This document shows, piece by piece, positions 1 through 7,425 of a stretch of 17,367 nucleotides of DNA. Origin of the DNA: Planctomycetia bacterium. Its GTDB lineage: Bacteria > Planctomycetota > Phycisphaerae > Phycisphaerales > SM1A02. The stretch is from the NCBI GenBank assembly GCA_005799205.1, contig SYHM01000003.1, forward strand, positions 1 to 17,367. Reading direction: 5' to 3'. The notes beneath the pieces were generated by a model that saw only the letters and a program-made list of their open reading frames with translations, was not told the DNA's origin and ran no database searches. How positions within the stretch are numbered: position 1 is the first letter of the stretch; every line of letters begins with the position of its first letter. The translations under genes were made by a program, and so were the position numbers.

Positions 1-31
1 CCGCGAGTTCTGAGTGGTTCATGGCGCGATC

Positions 32-907
32 CTACGTTGCAGAGGCGCGACGGAGTCGACGCGCGATCTTCGGCATCGCCGCGCATCCGATCGGCACAAC
101 CACCACCAGGTCCACAACGCGATTGAGCAGTTCGGCCGCGAGTCCGATGTCGGTCGTCCACGAGGCGAGGGCTGGTCCCGCAAGTCCGATCGCCCACTCG
201 CGTATACCCAGACCGTTTCCCACGATCGGGACCATGTTTGCGGCCGCTGCCAGGCACGCTGCCGCCGCCGCACGCTCGGGGGTCAAGTCGAGTCCAAGCA
301 GCGCAAAAACTGCCGCATATCGAAAGGACCATGCGAGAAGGTCGATCCACCTCCAGAAGACTGCCTCGAGATACACATGCCATGAAGCTTCGCCAGTCGC
401 TGCGAAGACGAGCGCACTGCAAATCGGTAGGGCTGCGACAATTCCGCCCATCACCCGAGCCTGCGCGAAGTGCACAAGCGCGACCGCGAGCGCCATCCAC
501 ACAATAGAGAGTCCGCAGACCACCGCGGCCTCGATGATCGACAGGGTTGAACGTCGCACCGGGATTCCGCTGACTACCTGCTGATACGCGATGCGTCCGA
601 CGAGCCCTGGCCGAAGCGGGAGATAGTTCAACACCGAGGATGCGGCGACGAGTCCCTGCATCTCTATCAGCGTGATCCGTCCGTGGCGCCGAACGAGTGC
701 GTAAAACATGCCGCCAGAACCGACGACATTTCCAAGGGCTGCGACGATGGCAAGAGTGATCAGCGCCCAGTTCGGTCGAATGATGACCTCGCGAACGTGG
801 TTGAGTGTCGGCGCACTGCGCGCGATAGCGAGGATCGCTGCCACCAGGAGCGCACAGCCGATCGCAAATCCGCACACTCGAACCGCCTTCTTTTGCATTG
901 GGCTCAT
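32..907 (-). CDS. Flippase-like / lysylphosphatidylglycerol synthase TM-domain protein
   Basis: Predicted integral inner-membrane protein of 291 residues, with hydrophobic stretches near residues 9-29, 46-71, 122-147, 151-171, 187-206 and 264-279. Two motifs point to the LPG_synthase_TM / AglD-like (UPF0104-type) family: NYLPLRPGLVGRIAY at 94-108, and GNGLGIREW at 230-238, which resembles the family's PxGLGxRE element. Members are linked to lipid or polyprenyl-glycan translocation, or are the membrane half of MprF. No soluble lysyltransferase domain is present, so a flippase-like or unassigned role is likelier than MprF activity. The gene starts 15 nt after the stop of the upstream TPR gene on the same strand, so co-transcription is likely. 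No TAnnnT box or clear Shine-Dalgarno precedes the ATG; a 10-bp palindrome abuts it instead. Family call fairly secure; substrate unknown. Confidence 0.72.
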   Translation of the reverse strand: MSPMQKKAVRVCGFAIGCALLVAAILAIARSAPTLNHVREVIIRPNWALITLAIVAALGNVVGSGGMFYALVRRHGRITLIEMQGLVAASSVLNYLPLRPGLVGRIAYQQVVSGIPVRRSTLSIIEAAVVCGLSIVWMALAVALVHFAQARVMGGIVAALPICSALVFAATGEASWHVYLEAVFWRWIDLLAWSFRYAAVFALLGLDLTPERAAAAACLAAAANMVPIVGNGLGIREWAIGLAGPALASWTTDIGLAAELLNRVVDLVVVVPIGCAAMPKIARRLRRASAT

Positions 908-917
908 GCGTGCACGC
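908..917. repeat. 10-bp perfect palindrome abutting the start codon of the flippase-like gene
   Basis: GCGTGCACGC equals its own reverse complement and sits directly against the ATG at 907 (minus strand), inside the 15-nt gap between the TPR gene and the flippase-like gene. It could be a protein-binding site or a small hairpin at the start codon. Perfect 10-bp palindromes arise by chance roughly once per kilobase, so the evidence is weak. Confidence 0.3.
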
Positions 918-922
918 CCACG

Positions 923-3499
923 TCAGGGGGCAATCGGAGTCGCCGGCGGTGGCGCTGGCGGCGGCGAGGTCGGGTCGATGGGGATGCGTCCAGTCGCTCC
1001 CTTCTTGCGCGACTCATCGGTCTTTGCCTTGTCGCGCACTCCCATCTTCGCTTGCGAGCGTTCGCCACGCATGCGCTCATCGGCTCGCGCAGCCTCGCGC
1101 TGAAATCGTGACGCGATCACCGCGTGCGCTATAGAGGCAAAGCGATCTTCAGACCGGAGTGCCGCTGCAAGTTGCGGATCGTCGGGAGAAATGCAGAAAC
1201 TCAGCAAGTACGCGCCACGCACATCGCCAGAGTTCGTTGCTCGTGCCAAGTCGAGCACTGGTTCAAACTCAGGCACATTGTGCGGTCCGACGAAGAGGAC
1301 CCACGCCTGTCCATGTGGTGGCAACTTCGAGAAACCCTCAGCGATCGCCTTCCACGCGATCGGTGTCTGCTCAGCCGAAAGCAGCTGCTTTTTCGCAGCG
1401 TAGCCAAGCAAGACGAGCGCTTTGAGATCGTCGTCACTCTGCGGTGAAGCTGCACGCACGATCGACTGATCGATCCACTGCTGGGTCACGCGAACTCCAG
1501 CCGCCTCGACATTTTGCACATTCGGGAGCACTCCCATCGTGCCAGCTGTGAATGAACCCGCCTCGGCAACATAATTGAGTGCGCCACGCACCGAAAGTGT
1601 GGCGCCTGCGATGGGGTCTTGGTTGAGTCGGAAGCCGACTTCTGTGAAGCTCATATCCCAGATCATTTCCATTGACTCACTCGGCGCAAGCTCGATTGCC
1701 CGATCGCATGGAATGATCTGTGGGATCAACCGATCGACCCCTGGGTTCGCGCTTGAATTGAGCCTTGGCTGAAGGAGCACGTTTTGCTTGATGGGACCAC
1801 CAAGCGCGACCGCCATCGTCATCTCTGATCGATTCGTCACAACGAGGCGATATCGAATCGGGTCGAACGGTTCAACGATGAGCTTCTCAGGGATCACTTG
1901 AAAGGCAAAGGCGTTGTCTGTTCCAGCGAGGTACCTCTCGAAACTGGATGGGATCGAGGCGACGACGCCATCGAGGCTCGCAACGAATGTGCCTGCTGGT
2001 GGAGCGGCACCCACAAGGGCTTTGAATTCGTCGGCTGCAAGCATGCCGACAAGGTTGCCGCGCTCGCTCGAGGCAATGGCGAGAAATGCGCGAGCAGCAT
2101 CCTGCAGGTTCCCAGATGCCGCAAGCGCCTGAGCGTGCACAAACGTGGCAGCTGGCGCCGTGGAGGGCGCTTGATCAAGAAGCGCGAGCGCCCCTGCGCC
2201 GTCGCCCGCCCGCAACTTGTCCCACCCGCTGATTCGAACTTTGGCCGCATCGCTGAGCGGCGCCCGCTTATCGGCTGCGTCGATCAACTCTTGCACAATC
2301 GATGCATCGGCGCGAAGCAACTGCGCTGTCATCGCTGCATCAAGCAACCCTTCTGCGGCGAACACCGCACTTTGTCGCTTTGCCTCTAGATTGGGGACCT
2401 CTCCAGGCTCGGGTGGCTTCGGAGGCGGATCATCTTTCTCGGCCTGCTCAATCGCAGCATCACGCATGCGCTTCAGCGACGCGCTCGCATCCGCATGCTT
2501 GGACGAGACCAGAATTGCTGCCTCGATGGCCGCGATGAGTGGTGGTGTTGGATACGGAATCGCCTCGCACTCAGCCCGCGTCATCGCAGGGTTGTAAGTC
2601 TGAATCTGAACCGCGAGCCGTGACTTGCACATCGCGACATGTCGCTGCAACACGGACACTGCATCGTTGGCGCGGCCCGATCCCCACAGCGCAAGCGCTT
2701 GATCGATCACGATGAGGTCGACCACCGCGTCATTGGTCTTCTTGGATCGACCTGCGAGCGCTGCAAGTTGATAGACGCGTGCAGCACTCCCGTACGCCCC
2801 CTCTTGCAAGAGCAGTGCGCCGAGTCGCCCCCACATGCGTTCTTCGATTGGATTCGCGAGAATGGCGGTGACAAGCAACTCTGCTTCACCAACAGGATCG
2901 TCGAGTTTTTCGTTCGCGAATCCTGCTGCCGTTTCGGCGGCGGCTGGGAACGATGGCGAAAGCGTGAGTGCCTGCACGATGTCTCTGCCAAAGGCCTCGA
3001 CATCCCCCATGCGCAACTCGAGCAACGCGAGATCGAACGAGAGACGCGATGCGACGGGCAACTGGATTGCCTTGATCGCCTCTGGAGTCAAGAACCGCTG
3101 AAATGCCGCGACCTGCTCCTCTGCTGTCTGGTAGCGACCAATCTCCTGGAGAAGACGGCGCAAACGCACGACTTGATCTGCCGGTTCCAACTTCGACAGT
3201 CGCTCAAGCGCCATCGCCCCGACCTCATGTGCGGCTGGCATGATGTCCCCCGCGAATCCACACAACCCAAGCAGTGTTCGCCACCGCACGCGGTCATCTG
3301 GCGCGAGCATCGCAGACTTCGTTGCGAGAAAAATCGCCGCTTCAAGTTCTGCAGGTGCGAGGTCAGTCGGCGTCACAGTCATGTACGCCTCTCGCATGAG
3401 CATGTGCCCGAATCGCAAGGTCGACGCCTGGTCGAGCGACAGGGCTGGTGTCGTCTGTGCTTGCCCACACAGGCACAGAGTCAAGACGAGCGCAACCAT
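923..3499 (-). CDS. Secreted TPR-repeat protein with Ig-like domain and proline-rich tail
   Basis: I do not recognise a named family. The 858-residue product begins with a short signal-peptide-like segment (MVALVLTLCLCGQAQ). An Ala/Leu-rich helical region with TPR character follows (about 40-340), then a proline-rich hinge near 352-366, a second helical region (about 367-510), a beta-rich Ig-like segment near 535-680 (with VEPFDPIRYRLVVTN), another helical part, a Lys/Arg-rich stretch near 800-840, and a Pro/Ala tail. Such proteins usually act as extracytoplasmic scaffolds, but no enzymatic motif is visible. The frame stays open upstream to 3868, but that part lies antisense to the divergent gene at 3540 and would bury the signal peptide. 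I therefore start at 3499, where a TACACT hexamer sits exactly 6 nt before the ATG. It is followed 15 nt downstream by the flippase-like gene. Confidence 0.75.
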   Translation of the reverse strand: MVALVLTLCLCGQAQTTPALSLDQASTLRFGHMLMREAYMTVTPTDLAPAELEAAIFLATKSAMLAPDDRVRWRTLLGLCGFAGDIMPAAHEVGAMALERLSKLEPADQVVRLRRLLQEIGRYQTAEEQVAAFQRFLTPEAIKAIQLPVASRLSFDLALLELRMGDVEAFGRDIVQALTLSPSFPAAAETAAGFANEKLDDPVGEAELLVTAILANPIEERMWGRLGALLLQEGAYGSAARVYQLAALAGRSKKTNDAVVDLIVIDQALALWGSGRANDAVSVLQRHVAMCKSRLAVQIQTYNPAMTRAECEAIPYPTPPLIAAIEAAILVSSKHADASASLKRMRDAAIEQAEKDDPPPKPPEPGEVPNLEAKRQSAVFAAEGLLDAAMTAQLLRADASIVQELIDAADKRAPLSDAAKVRISGWDKLRAGDGAGALALLDQAPSTAPAATFVHAQALAASGNLQDAARAFLAIASSERGNLVGMLAADEFKALVGAAPPAGTFVASLDGVVASIPSSFERYLAGTDNAFAFQVIPEKLIVEPFDPIRYRLVVTNRSEMTMAVALGGPIKQNVLLQPRLNSSANPGVDRLIPQIIPCDRAIELAPSESMEMIWDMSFTEVGFRLNQDPIAGATLSVRGALNYVAEAGSFTAGTMGVLPNVQNVEAAGVRVTQQWIDQSIVRAASPQSDDDLKALVLLGYAAKKQLLSAEQTPIAWKAIAEGFSKLPPHGQAWVLFVGPHNVPEFEPVLDLARATNSGDVRGAYLLSFCISPDDPQLAAALRSEDRFASIAHAVIASRFQREAARADERMRGERSQAKMGVRDKAKTDESRKKGATGRIPIDPTSPPPAPPPATPIAP

Positions 3500-3505
3500 G
3501 CGAAA

Positions 3506-3511
3506 AGTGTA
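3506..3511 (-). promoter_or_regulatory. -10-like box (TACACT) for the TPR gene, leaderless spacing
   Basis: On the minus strand TACACT is followed by exactly six bases (TTTCGC) and then the ATG at 3499. A sigma-70-type start about 7 nt after the -10 would fall on the A of the start codon, giving a leaderless mRNA. No convincing -35 is seen. The box forms the left arm of an inverted repeat whose right arm is the plus-strand -10-like box at 3523-3528. Confidence 0.5.
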
Positions 3512-3522
3512 GCCGTTTGGGT

Positions 3523-3528
3523 TACACT
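3523..3528 (+). promoter_or_regulatory. -10-like box (TACACT) for the gene at 3540
   Basis: TACACT lies 11 nt before the ATG at 3540, so predicted transcription starts leave a leader of about 5 nt. It mirrors the minus-strand TACACT at 3506-3511 across an 11-nt spacer. The two divergent core promoters therefore overlap completely, and polymerase binding may be mutually exclusive. No purine-rich ribosome-binding site lies between the box and the ATG. Confidence 0.45.
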
Positions 3529-3539
3529 CCCTCGCTCCA

Positions 3540-4511
3540 ATGACCGCCGCGCGTCTCGTTTCAATTCTTGTCTCGCTGACAACCGCACTCGCGGCTTCGG
3601 CCCAGTCGCTGCCAGCGCTCTCTGACAGCGTCGTCGCAAGTTCGGCTCTGAATTCTGAAGGCAAGGTGGAGGTCGCCGCATTCATCAAGGCCACATCAAC
3701 ACTGCTCCGCAGTGCCGATGCCTCGCAGGTGCGAAAGGGCCGAGAAGCGATCACGACGTCGATCGCGAAGTCGCCGCCAAACGCTCCCTTTCGTACTGTC
3801 TTTGCATCCCTTGTGCTGCCGAGTTTGAAGGAGATCGTCAAGACTGGCACCCAGCTGCAAGGGGTCAACGCCCTTGAAGTGATGCGCGCATTGAACTCCC
3901 CCGACTCACTCTCGGCGCTCGCCGAACAGTGCGCCCCAGCGACCCAGCCTCAACCATCCCTGCGACTTGTCGCGAGCGGCGCGTTGGCGCAGTCGATCCT
4001 CTTTACGGACCTAAACACCGCGCAGGCAGATTCTCTCGTGCGCGCTCTGAGTGCCTGCATCGATCGCGAGGGTGACTGGATGGTCACCGCGTACGACCTG
4101 CAGGCAGTCAAAGCACTCGCGACCTCCCCACGGGTTCCCAAGGCGAGTCAAGGGACCGCGCGCGTTGTCGAATCGAGCGCCCTGACAACGCTCGTGACCA
4201 AGATTCGGAAGAAGACCACTGATCCGGTCATGATTCGTGCGGTGAATCGCACTCTTGATGCCATTCTCTCAGGGCAGATCGAGGCGACTGATTCCTCAGC
4301 GATGGCGGATTTTGGAAAGTCGCTTGAGCCCGCGCTCAACATGCTGGTCGCGATGGCGAAGGACCCCCCAAGTTCAGATCATGCCGCCGCCTTTGGGCAA
4401 GCTGCGAAGCTTGCAGAGACCTTGCTTCGCAACCTTGGCGGCGACAAGCGACCCGCGAAGGCTTCAGCGGGCGCAGGATCGGTCGCGAAGCCAGCAACAG
4501 CTCCACGCTGA
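3540..4511 (+). CDS. Secreted alpha-helical protein of unknown function
   Basis: I do not recognise this 323-residue protein. It opens with a clear signal peptide (positive N-terminus, hydrophobic core, probable cleavage after AlaSerAla near residue 21), so it should be exported. The mature part is rich in Ala, Leu, Ser and Lys, predicted largely helical, with a loosely repetitive arrangement that could be HEAT/ARM-like. It ends in a Lys/Ala/Pro-rich low-complexity tail (about 303-323). No catalytic motif, lipobox, cysteine pattern or membrane segment beyond the signal is visible. It is divergently transcribed from the secreted TPR gene across a 40-bp region with mirrored -10-like boxes, so the two may be co-regulated. 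The OppA-type gene follows after 41 bp with its own -10-like box. Confidence 0.7.
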   Translation: MTAARLVSILVSLTTALAASAQSLPALSDSVVASSALNSEGKVEVAAFIKATSTLLRSADASQVRKGREAITTSIAKSPPNAPFRTVFASLVLPSLKEIVKTGTQLQGVNALEVMRALNSPDSLSALAEQCAPATQPQPSLRLVASGALAQSILFTDLNTAQADSLVRALSACIDREGDWMVTAYDLQAVKALATSPRVPKASQGTARVVESSALTTLVTKIRKKTTDPVMIRAVNRTLDAILSGQIEATDSSAMADFGKSLEPALNMLVAMAKDPPSSDHAAAFGQAAKLAETLLRNLGGDKRPAKASAGAGSVAKPATAPR

Positions 4512-4538
4512 GTCGAACAGTTCTCGTCATCAGGGGCG

Positions 4539-4544
4539 TACGCT
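4539..4544 (+). promoter_or_regulatory. -10-like box (TACGCT) before the OppA-type gene
   Basis: TACGCT lies in the 41-bp gap after the gene at 3540 and is followed by 8 nt (CTCTGGGG) before the ATG at 4553. The predicted transcript would have a leader of about 2 nt. The GGGG next to the ATG is too close to act as a normal Shine-Dalgarno. Read-through from the upstream gene is also possible. Confidence 0.38.
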
Positions 4545-4552
4545 CTCTGGGG

Positions 4553-6454
4553 ATGCGATGGATCTGCTGCGCGCTCGTTCTCATGCTCACCAGCTGGGTC
4601 GTGCTTTCGATGCAGGGGTCGCGCCCGCGTGCGGATGTCACCTTCGCGAGCGCAGATGTCTTCACGATGGATCCACAGCGCATGAGTTACATGCAGGATC
4701 TCCGTGTTGCGCGTTCGCTCTTCGAGGGTCTCTGCGCACGCGATAATCAAAGAGGCGTCGCGGTTCCTGGAGTCGCGCGCTCGTGGGAATGCTCGAGCGA
4801 TGGGACGCAGTGGACCTTTCACTTGCGCCCGGATGCTCGTTGGAGCAACGGCGACCAAGTGACGAGCCGCGATTTTCGGTCGGCGTGGCGCAGGTTGCTG
4901 CTGCCTGACACCGCCGCCGACTACACAGAACTGCTCTTCTGCGTTCAGGGCGCTCGCGAGTTCTTTGCCTGGCGGGCGGATGCGTTGAAGGAGTATGCCC
5001 AGAGCGACACCCACGATGCACACAGCGCGCAGGCGCTCTGGGAACGCACGCTCGCAGCATTTGACGCGATGGTTGGAATTCACGCCCCCGACGACGAGAC
5101 GCTCGTCGTCACACTCAAGAATCCCGTGCCCTACTGGCTTGATTTGTGCGGCTTCCCAACGCTCGCGCCGATTCATGAACGCTCCCTCGCTCGGTGGACT
5201 CGCATCAATGAAGCAACTGGAATGGTGCGTGCCGACGCTGGATGGACGAAGCCCGGGGTGCTCGTCACAAATGGGCCGATGAAGCTCGTCGAGTGGCGGT
5301 ACAAGCGCGGGATGCGCCTCGAGCCAAACGAGCGCTATGTCGGGACGAATCCTCCGCTCGCTTCGAGCGTGGACATCGTGCCGATCGAAGATGCCAACAC
5401 CGCCGTGCTCGCATATGAATCTGGGAGCATCGACTGGATCAGCGACCTGACGGCTGAGTACCGTGCCGATCTCGCCGAGGCCTCGCGCCGCTGGCGCGAA
5501 AATCACCAGACCGAGTTTGATCTGCGCATCGCTGCGGGAGCCACAATCGACGAGGCACTTGCGGCGCTTCCGGCTCCAGACCCCGCGCGAGGTGAGAGGC
5601 GCGATGTGCATGTGCTGAGTGCATTCGGCACCGATTTCTGGAGTTTCAATTGCCGTGCGATCCTCTCAAATGGTCGGGCGAACCCCTTCGCAGATGCGCG
5701 GGTCAGGCGGGCGTTCGCGCAGGCGGTCGACAAACGCGCGGTCACTCAGTCGGTCACACGACTCAACGAGCCTGTGGCAACAACGCTCGTGCCCGTGGGG
5801 TCAATCCCCGGCTACTCCTCGCCCAAGGGACTTCCGTTTGACATCGAGAAAGCCCGCCGTGAATTGGCAGATGCTGGATGGAAGGACCGCGATGGCGACG
5901 GCATCATCGAAAACGCTGCGGGCGAGCCTTTTCCGCCGGTCGACATGCTCTACATGACGGGCAATCCGAGAGTCAAGAACATTGCAATCGCGCTGGCGGC
6001 GATGTGGCGAGATGCGCTGGGAGTCCAATGTGAACTGCGCGCGAAAGATGGCAAGTTCGCGAAGGAAGACCTGCGACAGGGCAACTTCATGATTGCGCGA
6101 GGAGGGTGGTACGGCGACTACGCCGATCCCACGACGTTTCTCGACCTGTCTCGCACTGGCAACGGCAACAACGACCGAGCCTTCACGAACGAACGGTTTG
6201 ACGCACTGCTCGCGCAGGCAGAGCGCGAACTTGATTCGAGCACGCGCATGAACCTGTTAGCCGAAGCTGAGCGACTGCTCGTCGAAGAAGAGATGCCCAT
6301 CCTGCCGCTCTGTCAGTACGTCACCCTCTATATGTATGACCCAGCGCAACTGCGGGGCATCACACGACATCCGCGCCTCGATCAACAACTTGCTCATCTA
6401 CGACGAGTCTCACCGAGTGCCCTGCCGCGCACTGAGGCGGAGCCTCCACAATGA
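4553..6454 (+). CDS. Peptide ABC-transporter substrate-binding protein (OppA/DppA type, SBP_bac_5)
   Basis: Predicted extracytoplasmic binding protein that captures oligopeptides and delivers them to an ABC permease. The 633-residue product has an N-terminal hydrophobic segment (about 3-20) without a lipobox cysteine, so it is anchored by this helix or cleaved as a secreted protein rather than lipidated. Family hallmarks are visible: the early MDPQR...LFEGL region, the LRPDARWSNGDQVTSRDF stretch, the GWKDRDGDGI segment common in this family, and GDYADPTTFLDL at 521-532 near the ligand cleft. At 633 residues it is longer than typical OppA (about 540); the middle (about 310-360) carries an extra charged, Ala-rich segment. 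Its stop overlaps the oppB-type start (ATGA), indicating translational coupling. Ligand class beyond 'peptide-like' cannot be fixed from sequence. Confidence 0.9.
   Translation: MRWICCALVLMLTSWVVLSMQGSRPRADVTFASADVFTMDPQRMSYMQDLRVARSLFEGLCARDNQRGVAVPGVARSWECSSDGTQWTFHLRPDARWSNGDQVTSRDFRSAWRRLLLPDTAADYTELLFCVQGAREFFAWRADALKEYAQSDTHDAHSAQALWERTLAAFDAMVGIHAPDDETLVVTLKNPVPYWLDLCGFPTLAPIHERSLARWTRINEATGMVRADAGWTKPGVLVTNGPMKLVEWRYKRGMRLEPNERYVGTNPPLASSVDIVPIEDANTAVLAYESGSIDWISDLTAEYRADLAEASRRWRENHQTEFDLRIAAGATIDEALAALPAPDPARGERRDVHVLSAFGTDFWSFNCRAILSNGRANPFADARVRRAFAQAVDKRAVTQSVTRLNEPVATTLVPVGSIPGYSSPKGLPFDIEKARRELADAGWKDRDGDGIIENAAGEPFPPVDMLYMTGNPRVKNIAIALAAMWRDALGVQCELRAKDGKFAKEDLRQGNFMIARGGWYGDYADPTTFLDLSRTGNGNNDRAFTNERFDALLAQAERELDSSTRMNLLAEAERLLVEEEMPILPLCQYVTLYMYDPAQLRGITRHPRLDQQLAHLRRVSPSALPRTEAEPPQ
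6434..6442 (+). promoter_or_regulatory. Shine-Dalgarno-like GAGGCGGAG before the OppB-type gene
   Basis: GAGGCGGAG ends 8 nt before the ATG at 6451 and lies inside the end of the OppA-type gene. It is the clearest ribosome-binding-site-like sequence in the window. It serves a gene that is internal to an operon, in contrast to the promoter-proximal genes, which lack such sites. Confidence 0.45.
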
Positions 6455-7416
6455 TGCATCTCATCGCTCGACGATTGCTGCAGCTGCCCTTGGTGCTGCT
6501 CGCGGTCATCGTGATCACATTCGCACTTGTGTGGCTGATTCCAGGCAATCCCATGCAAAATGAAGGACGCCAGCCGCCAGCGGAAGTCGTGGAGGCGATG
6601 AATCGGCAGTACCAACTCGATACCCCAGCGTCCTTTCTCGGCGGCTACCTCGCGCGCGTCAGTGGTGTGGGATGGGTCCTCGGTTGGAACACACAACTCG
6701 TCGACTTTGGTCCAAGCATGCGGCACCCTGACTGGACAGTGAATGAGATCATCAGTGCCGGGCTTCCCATTTCGGCGACGATTGGTTTCGGAGCGATCGC
6801 CATCGCACTGTTCGTTGGGACCGCGGCAGGACTCGTCGGCGGACTCAAGCCAGGGTCATGGTGGGACGCAGCGACGCAATCGATTGCGCTCGTTGGGATC
6901 AGCCTGCCGAGCTTCGTCACAGGGTCGCTCCTCATTGTGCTGTTCGCGGCCAAACTGCGGCTCTTTCCGGTTGGTGGCTGGGGATCGCCTGCCCATGCGC
7001 TTCTTCCAATGGTGACACTCTCGCTGCCCTTCGCGGCGTACATCGCGCGACTCTTGCGATTTGGACTCATTGAACAAATGCACACCGATCACCTGCGCAC
7101 AGCGCGTGCCAAGGGACTCTCGCGCCGACAGGCGGCGTGGAGTCACGCCCTCAAGAATGCGTTTCTGCCAGTGCTCTCTTTTCTTGGCCCCGCCGCTGCC
7201 GCAGCAATGACAGGATCGTTCGTCGTCGAGAAGGTGTTCGCGGTGCCTGGTCTGGGGCGCCACTTCGTTGACGCGGTCCTCGGGAAGGACATCACTCTCG
7301 TCATGGGGGTCGTACTGGTCTATGCGGCACTGCTTGTGGCGTTCAACCTATTGGTCGATGTGCTCTATGTGTGGATCGACCCGCGCATCGAGATGGTGGC
7401 TGTGCAGCGGCGATAG
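6451..7416 (+). CDS. Peptide ABC-transporter permease (OppB/DppB type)
   Basis: Membrane-spanning subunit of a peptide ABC importer, 321 residues, close to the usual OppB length of about 306-340. The first helix (about 9-30) is followed by the family motif ending LIPGNPM. A periplasmic loop then leads to the BPD_transp_1 core. The cytoplasmic EAA loop that contacts the ATPase is near 208-236 (E208, then ARAKGLSRRQAAWSHALKNA). The C-terminus VDVLYVWIDPRIE is the standard OppB ending, so the gene is complete. The start overlaps the OppA-type stop by 4 nt (ATGA). OppC, OppD and OppF homologues do not follow; the next gene encodes an unrelated lipoprotein. The importer must be completed by genes elsewhere or the pair is an orphan. 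Confidence 0.9.
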   Translation: MMHLIARRLLQLPLVLLAVIVITFALVWLIPGNPMQNEGRQPPAEVVEAMNRQYQLDTPASFLGGYLARVSGVGWVLGWNTQLVDFGPSMRHPDWTVNEIISAGLPISATIGFGAIAIALFVGTAAGLVGGLKPGSWWDAATQSIALVGISLPSFVTGSLLIVLFAAKLRLFPVGGWGSPAHALLPMVTLSLPFAAYIARLLRFGLIEQMHTDHLRTARAKGLSRRQAAWSHALKNAFLPVLSFLGPAAAAAMTGSFVVEKVFAVPGLGRHFVDAVLGKDITLVMGVVLVYAALLVAFNLLVDVLYVWIDPRIEMVAVQRR

Positions 7417-7419
7417 ACT
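7414..7419 (+). promoter_or_regulatory. -10-like box (TAGACT) for the lipoprotein gene, overlapping the permease stop
   Basis: TAGACT is followed by exactly six bases (TCAGGG) and the ATG at 7426, the same geometry as at 3499 and 13645. Its first three bases are the TAG stop of the upstream permease gene. A predicted start on the A of the ATG would make this gene leaderless and separately expressed. AGGG next to the ATG is too close for a standard Shine-Dalgarno. Confidence 0.42.
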
Positions 7420-7425
7420 TCAGGG

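Noticed and set aside
2639..3625. 328-residue open frame on the plus strand opposite the TPR gene
   Set aside because: Arg/His/Cys-rich translation without a domain, lying opposite a well-supported gene; a shadow frame.
3500..3868. N-terminal extension of the TPR gene (frame open on the minus strand to 3868)
   Set aside because: It is fully antisense to the signal peptide and start of the gene at 3540 and would place the TPR protein's signal sequence in the middle of the chain. The start at 3499 also has a -10-like box at the recurring 6-nt spacing.
4379..5611. 410-residue open frame on the minus strand inside the OppA-type gene
   Set aside because: Composition is Arg/His/Pro-rich and motif-free, as expected for the antisense of a high-GC coding region. 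The OppA-type gene is unambiguous.
5884..5916. EF-hand-like DRDGDGIIE in the OppA-type protein
   Set aside because: GWKDxDGDGI is a common element of the peptide-binding SBP family in this position and is not evidence of a separate calcium-binding domain.
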